Source: Streptomyces sp. CB01249 (lineage in GTDB: Bacteria > Actinomycetota > Actinomycetes > Streptomycetales > Streptomycetaceae). Taken from it: a DNA stretch of 64,000 nucleotides. Positions 23,671-32,235 of this stretch are shown here, one piece after another. A program made the position numbers and the translations under genes. Each line of letters begins with the position of its first letter. The first letter of the stretch is position 1. The stretch lies in assembly GCF_001905735.1 (NCBI RefSeq), contig NZ_LISW01000008.1, forward strand, positions 186,001 through 250,000. The letters run 5' to 3'. The notes below the pieces were generated by a model. That model saw nothing but the letters and a program-made list of their open reading frames with translations, was not told where the DNA came from and made no database searches.

Positions 23671-23825
23671 TCGATGTCCGGCACGGTGACCGCACGGCGG
23701 CACCGTCCGGCACGTGTACTTCCCGTGGAATGGAGGACGCGTGAGCGGGCCGTCGCGTTCTCCATGAGCCCGCCGGCGACGGAATCCGGGTGCACGGGCG
23801 GCCGGGGGCGCGTTACCGTCGGCGT

Positions 23826-23894
23826 ATGGACGTCAACGGCATCACCACCACCGCGACCGGGCGAGCGACCAGCTCGCCGGTTGCCGCCGTCTGA
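23826..23894 (+). CDS. Possible leader peptide with hairpin, upstream of AlaRS-like gene
   Basis: This 22-codon ORF (MDVNGITTTATGRATSSPVAAV) ends 124 bp before the AlaRS-like start. It is rich in Ala (4) and Thr (5). TACCGT at 23814-23819 could be a -10 box giving a leaderless start. Inside the ORF, GGCGAGC and GCTCGCC form a perfect 7-bp stem (about 23859-23877), and GACCG/CGGTC forms a second hairpin after the stop. This is the layout of a translation-coupled attenuator, but the case rests on one sequence. Confidence 0.3.
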   Translation: MDVNGITTTATGRATSSPVAAV

Positions 23895-24018
23895 CTTTCC
23901 CTTTCCCCGGCGACCGGAAACGGTCCGTCGGTGGTTGCCGTGGTGATTCCTCCCCGGCCGGGTGACCGAACGGCCCGTTCTCCGGCGCCTCCCCGCCACC
24001 CGCGAAGGAGCCGTCCCC

Positions 24019-25185
24019 ATGGACACCGAACAGCTCGCCCGTACCTTCCTGGAGTACTTCGAGGAGCGCGGCCACCGCCGCATCACCGGCTCGACGCTGC
24101 TGCCGCCGCCCGGCGACCCGGTGCTCTTCACCACATCCGGGATGCATCCCCTCACCCCGTACCTGGAGGGCCGTCCCCATCCGCTGGGCAGCCGGCTGGT
24201 CAACCGGCAGCGCTGCCTGCGCACCACCGACCTGGACGAGGTCGGCGACGCCACCCACCTCACCGTCTTCGAGATGCTCGGCAGCTGGTCGCTGGGCGAC
24301 TACGAGGGTCCGCAGAGCCTGGAGTGGGGATACGGGCTGCTCACCGAGGGCCTGGGCATCGACCCCGGCCGGCTGCACGCCACGGTGTACGCCGGGGACG
24401 AGCACACCGAGCGCGACACCGCCTCGCTGCGGACGTGGCAGGAGCTCGGCGTGCCGGTGGAGCCGACCGTCGAGGACAACTGGTGGTCCAACGGGCCGAC
24501 CGGGCCGTGCGGCCCCGACTCGGAAATCTTCCTGTGGAGCGGTGAGGGGCCGCCCGTCTCCACGCCCACCGGGGACGACCGCTGGGTGGAGGTGTGGAAC
24601 CACGTCACGATGAGCCACCGCAGGATGGACGACGGATCCCTGGTGCCGCTCCCGCAGCGCAATGTCGACACCGGGCTCGGCCTGGAACGGCTGGCCTCGC
24701 TGCTCCAGGGCAAGTCGTCGGTGTTCGAGTGCGACGTCTTCGATCCCTGGCGCCGGCTCGTACCGGCCCTCTGGCCGCTGGACGAGCCCTCGCTGCGGCT
24801 GGTCTGCGACCACCTCCGCTCCGCCGTCGTCGTCATCGGCGACGGGGTCCGCCCGGCCGCCACCGGGCGCGGTTACGTGCTGCGCCGCCTGCTGCGACGC
24901 GCCCTGACCGTGCTCCGGCAGGGCGACCCCTCGCGCACGCTCGGCGATCTGCCGCCCGAGCCGGTCCGGCACACCCTGGACCACTTCCGGCAGGACACGG
25001 ACCCCGGCGAGGTGCTGCGGGTGCTGGCCGAAGAGGAGCGCCGGTTCGACCGGCTGCTGGAACGCGGCAGGCAGGTGCTGGCCCGGCCCCGGTTCCGGGG
25101 GACGCTGACGGAGGAGGACCTGCGCTTCCTCCACGACACCCACGGGCTGCCGCGCGACCTGGTGACGAGCCTGCGGGAGGACTGA
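24019..25185 (+). CDS. Truncated alanyl-tRNA synthetase paralogue (aminoacylation core only)
   Basis: This 388-residue protein matches the N-terminal half of AlaRS. Motif 1 is LFTTSGMHPLTPYLEG. HLTVFEMLGSWSLGDY, WWSNGPTGPCGPDSEIF and NVDTGLGLERLASLLQGKSS follow, and it ends HDTHGLPRDLVTSLRED. It stops where the catalytic and tRNA-recognition domains of full AlaRS (about 870 residues) end, so the editing and C-Ala domains are absent. All visible catalytic motifs are kept, so it may make alanyl- (or mis-charged) tRNA or a free adenylate. Housekeeping alaS must lie elsewhere. A possible leader peptide lies upstream. Confidence 0.87.
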   Translation: MDTEQLARTFLEYFEERGHRRITGSTLLPPPGDPVLFTTSGMHPLTPYLEGRPHPLGSRLVNRQRCLRTTDLDEVGDATHLTVFEMLGSWSLGDYEGPQSLEWGYGLLTEGLGIDPGRLHATVYAGDEHTERDTASLRTWQELGVPVEPTVEDNWWSNGPTGPCGPDSEIFLWSGEGPPVSTPTGDDRWVEVWNHVTMSHRRMDDGSLVPLPQRNVDTGLGLERLASLLQGKSSVFECDVFDPWRRLVPALWPLDEPSLRLVCDHLRSAVVVIGDGVRPAATGRGYVLRRLLRRALTVLRQGDPSRTLGDLPPEPVRHTLDHFRQDTDPGEVLRVLAEEERRFDRLLERGRQVLARPRFRGTLTEEDLRFLHDTHGLPRDLVTSLRED

Positions 25186-25190
25186 GACGA

Positions 25191-25227
25191 CGGCGGTGCC
25201 GGGGGCCGCCCGCCCCCGGCACCGCCG
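25191..25227. terminator. Bidirectional terminator
   Basis: CGGCGGTGCCGGGGGC and GCCCCCGGCACCGCCG form a perfect 16-bp stem with a five-base loop between the convergent AlaRS-like and pectate-lyase genes. Confidence 0.85.
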
Positions 25228-25234
25228 TCCGCGA

Positions 25235-26428
25235 TTACGGAGTGACCACGGTCCCGCCGAAGGAGACGACCAGGCGGCCGTCGGAGGCGAAGGACCAGTC
25301 CATGGCCCCGTCGTACGCGGAGCACCGGGAGCCGTTCGAGCCGGTCCAGAACTGGTTGGAGCCGTCCGCGTCGCCGACGGTCTTGTCGTTGGAGCCGTCA
25401 CCGCTGCGGCAGGAGGTGTTGTCCCGGAACACCGAAGTGCCCTTGTCGAACGAGAAGTTGCGCTCCTCGTTGTCGATGCCGACGTTGTCGGACACGGTCA
25501 TCGAGCCGGGGTTGCTGTTGTACGTGAAGCCGTGGTGGCCGTTGTTGTAGGCGATGTTGCGCCGCACGATGTGATCGACCTCGATCCCGTCGCCGCCGAG
25601 CTTGAAGCCGTTGCGGTCGCCGTCCTCGTTCACGGTCCCGTCGGAGAGGGTGCCGTTGTCGTAGCTGAGGGAGTCCTCGATGGTCACCGGGCCGATGGGG
25701 CCGGTCTCCGTCTTGGTGTAGAGGTCCCAGCCGTCATCGATGTTGTTGTGCGAGACGGTGTAGCGGAAGACGTTGCCCGGGCCCGCGGTGAGCTTGGCGG
25801 CGAACCCGTCCGCGTCCTCGCCGTCGGAGTCCGCGTTGTCGTGGGACTCGGAGCTCAGGACGAGGTTGTTCGCGGGCCACTCGTCGTCGGGGGTGTCGGA
25901 GGAGATCCGGGAGATCTGGAGCCCCGAGTCGTGGTTGAAGCGGGTCACGACGTGCTCGATGACGTTGTCGCTGCCGCCGACGAAGATGCCGTTGTCACCG
26001 GCGTGCTCGACCGTGAGGCCGTCGATGTGCCAGTAGTCGCCGTTCACCGCGAGCCCGCGGTTGGCGGGATCCTCGCTCATCTCCGAGAAGTTCAGCACCG
26101 GTTGCTCGCCCGGGTAGGCGGCCATGGTGGTGCGGGCGCCCGATGTGCCGTCGTTGCCCGGCGGGATGGTGACCGTCTGCCCGTAGCGGTACGTGCCGCC
26201 GCGCAGGTAGATCGTGCCGCCGGCGTTCACCCGGCTGATCGCCGAGGCGAGCGTGGTGGGGTCCGACTCGGTACCGGCGGCGTCGGCGCTTCCGTCCGGC
26301 GCCACGTACAGCGCGGCGGCCGCGAGGGAAGCGTTTTCCTGACCCGGGGCGGCCTGCGCGGTGGTGCCCAGGACGGCGAGCGAACCGGCCAGCAGGCCGG
26401 CACATGCGAGAACAGGCTTGAGCTGCAT
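25235..26428 (-). CDS. Secreted pectate lyase-like beta-helix protein (PL9 type)
   Basis: This 397-residue exported protein has a signal peptide (about 1-27, LGTTAQAAPG) and then a right-handed beta-helix. Segments such as LYVAPDGSADAAGTESDPTT, GGTIYLRGGTY, YWHIDGLTVEHAGDNGIFVG, ADGFAAKLTAGPGNVFR and DDGWDLYTKTETGPIGPV match polysaccharide lyase family 9, which cuts polygalacturonate using calcium. The basic residue expected for catalysis is probably the Lys in FAAKLTAG. It adds pectin to the plant polymers this strain attacks. ATG 26428 has GGAG seven bases upstream. Confidence 0.87.
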   Translation of the reverse strand: MQLKPVLACAGLLAGSLAVLGTTAQAAPGQENASLAAAALYVAPDGSADAAGTESDPTTLASAISRVNAGGTIYLRGGTYRYGQTVTIPPGNDGTSGARTTMAAYPGEQPVLNFSEMSEDPANRGLAVNGDYWHIDGLTVEHAGDNGIFVGGSDNVIEHVVTRFNHDSGLQISRISSDTPDDEWPANNLVLSSESHDNADSDGEDADGFAAKLTAGPGNVFRYTVSHNNIDDGWDLYTKTETGPIGPVTIEDSLSYDNGTLSDGTVNEDGDRNGFKLGGDGIEVDHIVRRNIAYNNGHHGFTYNSNPGSMTVSDNVGIDNEERNFSFDKGTSVFRDNTSCRSGDGSNDKTVGDADGSNQFWTGSNGSRCSAYDGAMDWSFASDGRLVVSFGGTVVTP

Positions 26429-26482
26429 CTTCGACTCCAGGTGGGGGGAGTGAACCGGACGGGCTCCCGCCCGGCATGGTGC

Positions 26483-26490
26483 AAGCGCTT
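26483..26490. promoter_or_regulatory. LacI-type operator-like palindrome before pectate lyase
   Basis: AAGCGCTT within GCAAGCGCTTTC, 55 bp before the lyase start, is a perfect 8-bp palindrome with the central CG step typical of LacI-family sites. The regulator is not identified. Confidence 0.4.
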
Positions 26491-26567
26491 TCCGTCGACC
26501 GTAGAGTGGCGCCATGGGCACGTCAATGGTCATGCATGTGTTCAGTGATCGGATATGTGAACGTCTG

Positions 26568-27245
26568 CTACGGGGCGGTGTACGGGCGCAGCGCCATGAG
26601 GGAGTCCTCCTGCGTCGCCACCATGGCGAAGGGGAACCGGTCGAGTTCGAGACAGAGCGCCACGTCATCGGGGTGGGCCCCCTCGCGCACGCCCTCCGCC
26701 AGTTCGGCGGCTGCACGCGAGTTCCCGGCCCGGCGCAGGTACGGCGCCGCGTCCACCGCCTCCCCGGCCGCCCGGCGGGCGATGTACTGGGCGCACGCCA
26801 GATCCTCGTCGGCGCGCCCGTCCTCACCGGTGACCACGAAGGTGACGTCGCCGCCACCGCGTTCCCGCAGCAGCCGCGCCGTCGCCTCCGCCACCACGAA
26901 GCCGGCGCACAGCACCAACGGCGCGTCCTTCACCGCGAGGGCGCCGACCGTCCCCGCCGTGGTCTTCTGCACCACGGTCCGGCCGCCCAGGTCCCGCGAG
27001 CGCAACTGCCCCGGAGAGTTGACGGCGTCGAACCCGGGCGCGGGCGCCCCGTCCTTGAGCGCCACCCAGTCCGGGTGGCGGCCCTTGAGCGCCAGCGCCT
27101 CGTCCAGCGAGCCGGCGAGCACGATCTTCTCCGCGCCCCGGGCGAAGGCCCAGGCCGCCACGGTGTATGCGCGCATGACGTCGACGACGACCGCCACGGA
27201 CGGGGTCGCGGACAGCTCGGCGATACCGAGGAAGCGGGTGTCCAT
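26568..27245 (-). CDS. 2-phosphosulfolactate phosphatase family protein (ComB-like)
   Basis: This 225-residue protein belongs to the ComB fold family. Characteristic segments are VAVVVDVMRAYTVAAWAFAR, QKTTAGTVGALA and FVVTGEDGRADEDLACAQYI. In methanogens ComB dephosphorylates 2-phosphosulfolactate in coenzyme M synthesis. Actinobacterial members have no such pathway and their substrate is uncertain, so this is a family assignment only. The gene stands alone, divergent from peptide deformylase. Confidence 0.85.
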   Translation of the reverse strand: MDTRFLGIAELSATPSVAVVVDVMRAYTVAAWAFARGAEKIVLAGSLDEALALKGRHPDWVALKDGAPAPGFDAVNSPGQLRSRDLGGRTVVQKTTAGTVGALAVKDAPLVLCAGFVVAEATARLLRERGGGDVTFVVTGEDGRADEDLACAQYIARRAAGEAVDAAPYLRRAGNSRAAAELAEGVREGAHPDDVALCLELDRFPFAMVATQEDSLMALRPYTAP

Positions 27246-27349
27246 CCGCCCATGATCGCCCACGGCCCGCCGCGTCCGCCCGGGTGACCGGGGCAAGGGC
27301 GTTGACGCAGGCTGTCCGGCGTCTCCGGTGCCACCCCGTGGAACGTACG

Positions 27350-27904
27350 ATGACCGCCATGCGCAACCGCCCGATCCCCGGCAGCTCCGGCATCGTCCGC
27401 ACCATGAGCCTGCTCGGCGACCCCGTCCTGCACGCGCCGTGCGAACCGGTCACGGAGTTCGGCCCGTCGCTCGCCCGGCTGGTCGAGGACATGTTCGCCA
27501 CGATGTACGAGGCGCGGGGCGTCGGGCTCGCCGCCAACCAGATCGGTGTGCCGTCACGGGTGTTCGTCTTCGACTGCCCCGACGACGAGGACGTGCGCCA
27601 CCTCGGTCACGTGGTGAACCCGGTCCTCGTGGAGGCGGACGGGATTACGGTGCGCGGCTCCGAGGGCTGCCTCTCGCTCCCCGGTCTGGAGGCCGGCACC
27701 CCGCGCTTCGACCATGCGGTGGTCGAGGGCGTCACCGTGACCGGCGAGCCGGTCCGGATCGACGGCACCGGGTTCTTCGCCCGCTGCCTCCAGCACGAGT
27801 GCGACCACCTGGAGGGCCGGGTCTACACCGACCGGCTGACCGGGCTGCGCCGGGCGCGGGTGCTGCGCGCGGCGCGCCGGGCGCCGTGGGCGCGTAACGA
27901 CTGA
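27350..27904 (+). CDS. def: Peptide deformylase
   Basis: This 184-residue metalloenzyme removes the N-formyl group from new proteins. All three family motifs are present: GVGLAANQIG, EGCLSLPG (metal Cys) and QHECDHLEG (HEXDH metal His pair and catalytic Glu). A second ATG at 27359 is possible: TACGAT at 27346-27351 would place transcription start right at it. Streptomyces carry several def copies; the absence of fmt next to this one suggests an accessory copy. Confidence 0.94.
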   Translation: MTAMRNRPIPGSSGIVRTMSLLGDPVLHAPCEPVTEFGPSLARLVEDMFATMYEARGVGLAANQIGVPSRVFVFDCPDDEDVRHLGHVVNPVLVEADGITVRGSEGCLSLPGLEAGTPRFDHAVVEGVTVTGEPVRIDGTGFFARCLQHECDHLEGRVYTDRLTGLRRARVLRAARRAPWARND

Positions 27905-27919
27905 CCGGCCGGCGGCCCG

Positions 27920-28570
27920 TCAGAAACCGGGCCCGTCCGCGCGGTCGCCCGCCTCGGCCAGCCTGCCCCAGAGGAGGTCGGCGAGGCTGCGGACCAACTG
28001 CTCGCGCGAGCAAGGGCGTTCGCCCAGCCACCAGTCACCGGCCGCGTGCATCATGCCGACGATGCCGTGGCCCCAGATCCGGGCCATCGCCTCGCTGTCC
28101 GGGCCGAGATCCACCCGCTCCGCGATCACCATGGCCAGCTCCTCGCCCAGGCGGCGCAGCAGCGGTGCGGAGTGCCGGCCCACGTCGAAGCCCTGCTCGG
28201 GGGAGGGGGTCGCGTCGTCGGACGGATGCATCAGGAAGCGGTACACCTGCGGGCGGGCCTCGATCGCCGCGAGGTAGGTGTCGAGCGTCGACTCGACCCG
28301 GGCGCGCCGCTCCGCCGGGGCGTCGAGCGCGGCGCGCAGGGCGCTCAGCAGTGCGTCGGTGTGCCGCTTGGCGAGGGCCCGGTAGAGCCCGCCCTTGTCG
28401 CCGAAATGCCGGTAGAGGATCGGCTTCGTGATGCCCGCCTCCGCCGCGATGGCGTTCATCGAGGCGCCGGGGCCGTCCCTGAGCACCACGCGGTCGGCGG
28501 CGTCGAGCAGCTCTCGGCGGCGGCGCTCGGCCGTGGTCCGCTGGCGCTCGGCCTGTCGTGTGGTCTCCAT
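27920..28570 (-). CDS. TetR-family regulator of the acyl-CoA dehydrogenase
   Basis: This 216-residue protein has a TetR DNA-binding domain (RRRELLDAADRVVLRDGPGA, then SMNAIAAEAGITKPILYRHF, then GDKGGLYRALAKRH) and a helical ligand domain ending in WWLGERPCSREQLVRSLADL. It is divergent from an acyl-CoA dehydrogenase across a 171-bp gap that contains a long operator overlapping that gene's promoter. Repression relieved by an acyl-CoA is the natural model, as for FadR/KstR-type TetR proteins. Confidence 0.92.
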   Translation of the reverse strand: METTRQAERQRTTAERRRRELLDAADRVVLRDGPGASMNAIAAEAGITKPILYRHFGDKGGLYRALAKRHTDALLSALRAALDAPAERRARVESTLDTYLAAIEARPQVYRFLMHPSDDATPSPEQGFDVGRHSAPLLRRLGEELAMVIAERVDLGPDSEAMARIWGHGIVGMMHAAGDWWLGERPCSREQLVRSLADLLWGRLAEAGDRADGPGF

Positions 28571-28660
28571 GTCGTCTCTCCCACCCCTGACCGTGCCTGT
28601 CCGTCGTGCCTGCGCAACGTAACACCCTGTCCGGCGGGGTGCGGATGGCGTCTCATGCGG

Positions 28661-28690
28661 TTGACACAGGCTACTTGCCAGTAACAGACT
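28661..28690 (+). promoter_or_regulatory. Promoter of acyl-CoA dehydrogenase gene
   Basis: TTGACA (28661-28666) and CAGACT (28685-28690) are separated by 18 bp, a strong match to the main streptomycete promoter. The -10 lies inside the operator palindrome. Confidence 0.65.
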
Positions 28691-28706
28691 GTTGTTACCG
28701 CAAGTA
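28672..28706. promoter_or_regulatory. 35-bp nested palindromic operator for TetR
   Basis: The outer arms are TACTTGC and GCAAGTA and the inner arms are GTAACA and TGTTAC. Both pairs are perfect inverted repeats about nearly the same centre. The length suits two TetR dimers. It covers the -10 box of the acyl-CoA dehydrogenase promoter. Confidence 0.7.
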
Positions 28707-28741
28707 ACGAGGCGTTTCGACGGCAGTACGTGGAGGGGAAC

Positions 28742-29968
<1,227 letters not shown>

Positions 29969-29990
29969 CCGCGCCGCGACGCCCGTACGG

Positions 29991-30040
29991 CGACCACGGC
30001 CCCCGTCCCCGGTTCACGCCGGGGGCGGGGGCCGTGGTCG
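29991..30040 (+). terminator. Terminator after acyl-CoA dehydrogenase gene
   Basis: A 22-bp stem with one mismatch (arm begins CGACCACGGCCCCCG) and a six-base loop lies 22 bp after the stop. Confidence 0.85.
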
Positions 30041-30123
30041 TGGGGCACTCACGATGGTGTGCACCTGCCATGTACCTGTAGATTCCCGGTGGAGATCGTG
30101 ACCGGGTGGTGGAGGGAGCAGGC

Positions 30124-30519
30124 ATGGCGAGATCCGGTGCACGGATCGCGGTGACGGCGGCGGCGGCCTTCGGGCTCGTGGTCACCGTGCAGACGACGGC
30201 GCACGCCGAGCCCCGGTCGGTCGACGCCGTCTTCGGCGGTTACGGGGAGTGGAACGCGGACCCGTACGGCGGTGCCCCCGGCGACTCCATCCGCGCCTGC
30301 GACACCACCGCCGACGGCTGGAGCATCGAGGTGAAGCTCGACATCGGCCGGGACGGCACCTGGGACCGCACGGCCACCACCCGCGGCCACACCTCGCCGT
30401 ACTGCACGTCGTGGAAGACGGGCAACATCAAGGAGGGCACCCCCGTCCTCATCCAGGTGGCGAACGTGGGCGGCGATGCCACTTACCCCAAGGGCTCCGT
30501 ACTGCTCAGCCGCGCCTAG
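30124..30519 (+). CDS. Small secreted protein, unknown function
   Basis: This 131-residue protein has a signal peptide (about 1-28, VVTVQTTAHAEP). The mature part of about 100 residues has two Cys (RACDTT and SPYCTSW) that probably form a disulfide, and a beta-rich look (WSIEVKLDIGRDGTWDRTAT, VLIQVANVGG). No family is recognised. ATG 30124 has GGAGGGAG upstream; the in-frame GTG 18 bases earlier is less likely. Its TAG overlaps the TAG of the convergent peroxidase gene in the shared CTAG. Confidence 0.75.
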   Translation: MARSGARIAVTAAAAFGLVVTVQTTAHAEPRSVDAVFGGYGEWNADPYGGAPGDSIRACDTTADGWSIEVKLDIGRDGTWDRTATTRGHTSPYCTSWKTGNIKEGTPVLIQVANVGGDATYPKGSVLLSRA

Positions 30520-31004
30520 CCGGGCAGCTGGGCCTCGATCGCCTTCACCAGCTCGGGCGCGTCCGGCTCCGTGCGGGGGCGGATGCGGGCGACCGGCTCG
30601 CCCGCCGGGGAGATCAGGAACTTCTCGAAGTTCCACTGGACGTCCCCGGCCTCGCCCCCGGCGTCCGCGAGACGGGTCAGTTCCACGTACAGCGGGTGCC
30701 GGTTCGCGCCGTTCACCTCGGTCTTCTCCAGCAGCGGGAAGCTCACCCCGTACGTGGTCGAGCAGAAGGTCTCGATCTCCTCGGCGGTCCCCGGCTCCTG
30801 GCCGCCGAACTGGTTGCACGGCACGCCGAGCACGGTGAGGCCCCGGTCCCCGTACTCCTTCTGGAGCCGCTCCAGACCCGCGTACTGCGGGGTCAGCCCG
30901 CACTTCGATGCCACGTTCACCAGCAGCACCGCCCGGCCGCGGTAGTCGCCCAGCGAGGTCGGCTCGCCGGTGAGGGTGCGCAGCGGAATGTCGTACAGCG
31001 TCAT
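30516..31004 (-). CDS. Glutathione peroxidase family protein (thioredoxin-dependent type likely)
   Basis: This 162-residue protein has the GPx marks VLLVNVASKCGLTPQYAGLE (peroxidatic Cys about 35), VLGVPCNQFGGQEPG and VQWNFEKFLISPAG (Trp and Asn of the tetrad). The peroxidatic residue is Cys, not selenocysteine. Streptomyces make mycothiol instead of glutathione, so the reductant is probably thioredoxin or mycothiol. The VPCNQFGGQ segment has the Cys usual at this place, while a separate resolving Cys lies in IETFCSTTYGV. Confidence 0.92.
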   Translation of the reverse strand: MTLYDIPLRTLTGEPTSLGDYRGRAVLLVNVASKCGLTPQYAGLERLQKEYGDRGLTVLGVPCNQFGGQEPGTAEEIETFCSTTYGVSFPLLEKTEVNGANRHPLYVELTRLADAGGEAGDVQWNFEKFLISPAGEPVARIRPRTEPDAPELVKAIEAQLPG

Positions 31005-31039
31005 GGATGTCTCCTCGTCGGTGTCTTCCCGGCCCATTC

Positions 31040-31582
31040 TCACCCCAGGGGTACGTCCGTATCGCGGCCGACCGCCTTGTAGTAGAAGGTCGTCGGCTTC
31101 AGGACCCCGTCGGGCCCGGCCGCGTAGTCCGGAACGGAACCGCACTCCGTCCAGCCCGCCGCGCGGTACAGCCGTTCCGCCGGGCTGCCGCTCTCGGTGT
31201 CCAGGACCAGCAGCGTGACGCCCTCGTCGGCCGCCGTGCGCTCGGCCGCGGCCAGCAGCTCACGGCCGAGCCCGCGCCCGCGCGCCGAGGGGCGGACCAT
31301 CAGCTTGGCCACCTCCGCGCGGTGGCGGGCGTTGGGCAGCGGCGCCCGGACCAGGCCGATGGTGCCCGCGATGCGTTCCCCGTCCCGGGCGATCCACACT
31401 CGCAGCCCGTCCGCCTCGACGGACGCGGCCCGCGCGCGCCACCAGTCGGCGGCGGCGTCCCGGTCAAGGGGTGCGAGGAAGCCGACGGACGAGCCGTTCT
31501 CGACGGTCTCCACCAGCAGGGCGGCCAGCTCGTCGGCGTAGGTGACCAGCTCGGGGCCGGACACCGGGACGATCTCGGTCAT
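31040..31582 (-). CDS. GNAT-family N-acetyltransferase
   Basis: This 180-residue protein has the acetyl-CoA loop RPSARGRGLGRELLAAAE (RGRGLG, about residue 115) preceded by AEVAKLMV, and a closing strand around LYRAAGWTECGSVPDYA. The ending FYYKAVGRD is frequent in acetyltransferases of small amines or antibiotics. The substrate is unknown. It lies 35 bp upstream of the peroxidase gene on the same strand and could be co-transcribed. Confidence 0.88.
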   Translation of the reverse strand: MTEIVPVSGPELVTYADELAALLVETVENGSSVGFLAPLDRDAAADWWRARAASVEADGLRVWIARDGERIAGTIGLVRAPLPNARHRAEVAKLMVRPSARGRGLGRELLAAAERTAADEGVTLLVLDTESGSPAERLYRAAGWTECGSVPDYAAGPDGVLKPTTFYYKAVGRDTDVPLG

Positions 31583-31796
31583 GGGGCAGGTCCTTCCACG
31601 GAACGCCGGGCCGCATTTCCGCGCGGACCGGCTGCGACGTGATCCTAAGCGGACGGTGCGCGGCGGCGGACGCCCGGTCCCTCGGCCCTCTTTCCGCCGT
31701 TCTGCCGGACACGCCCACCCGTGACACTCTGGAAGCGGAACGTCCGGTTTGGATCCGGTCCGTGCCGGGCGACCGTGCGAGCAAAGGAGGCCCGAG

Positions 31797-32231
31797 ATGG
31801 CCAGCACGGGCAGCGCACCGGCAGCTCCACAAGGCACCGACGGATCACACCACCCCTTCAGAACGGGCTGGACCGCGTTCGCTGCGGTGCTGATGATCTT
31901 CGGTGGAGTCATGGCGATCTTCCAGGGGATCTCCGCCATCGCCAAGGACGACGTCTTCGTCGCCACGCGCAATTACGTCTTCCAGTTCAACCTGACCGGC
32001 TGGGGCTGGATCCACCTCATCCTCGGCATTGTCATCGTCCTCGCGGGCTGCGCCCTGTTCACCGGAGCCCTCTGGGCGCGCGTCGTCGGCGTGATCCTCG
32101 CCGGACTCGGCGCACTCGCCAACTTCGCCTGGCTGCCGCACTATCCGCTGTGGTCCCTCGTGCTCATCGCCATCGACGTCTTCATCATCTGGGCGCTCTG
32201 CACGGACGGGAGCGGCCGCGCGAAGGCGTGA
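31797..32231 (+). CDS. Four-helix membrane protein (DUF7144-like)
   Basis: This 144-residue integral membrane protein has a short cytosolic N terminus and four helices: TAFAAVLMIFGGVMAIFQGI, WIHLILGIVIVLAGCALFTG, VVGVILAGLGALANFAWLP and SLVLIAIDVFIIWALCTDG. The pattern FNLTGWGWIHLILG recurs in a widespread actinobacterial family of unknown function. GGAGG lies 8 bp before the ATG. Confidence 0.8.
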   Translation: MASTGSAPAAPQGTDGSHHPFRTGWTAFAAVLMIFGGVMAIFQGISAIAKDDVFVATRNYVFQFNLTGWGWIHLILGIVIVLAGCALFTGALWARVVGVILAGLGALANFAWLPHYPLWSLVLIAIDVFIIWALCTDGSGRAKA

Positions 32232-32235
32232 GACC

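Noticed and set aside
23895..24018. T-box riboswitch before the AlaRS-like gene
   Set aside because: The conserved T-box sequence (AGGGUGGNACCGCG type) is not present, so a leader-peptide mechanism is the better guess.
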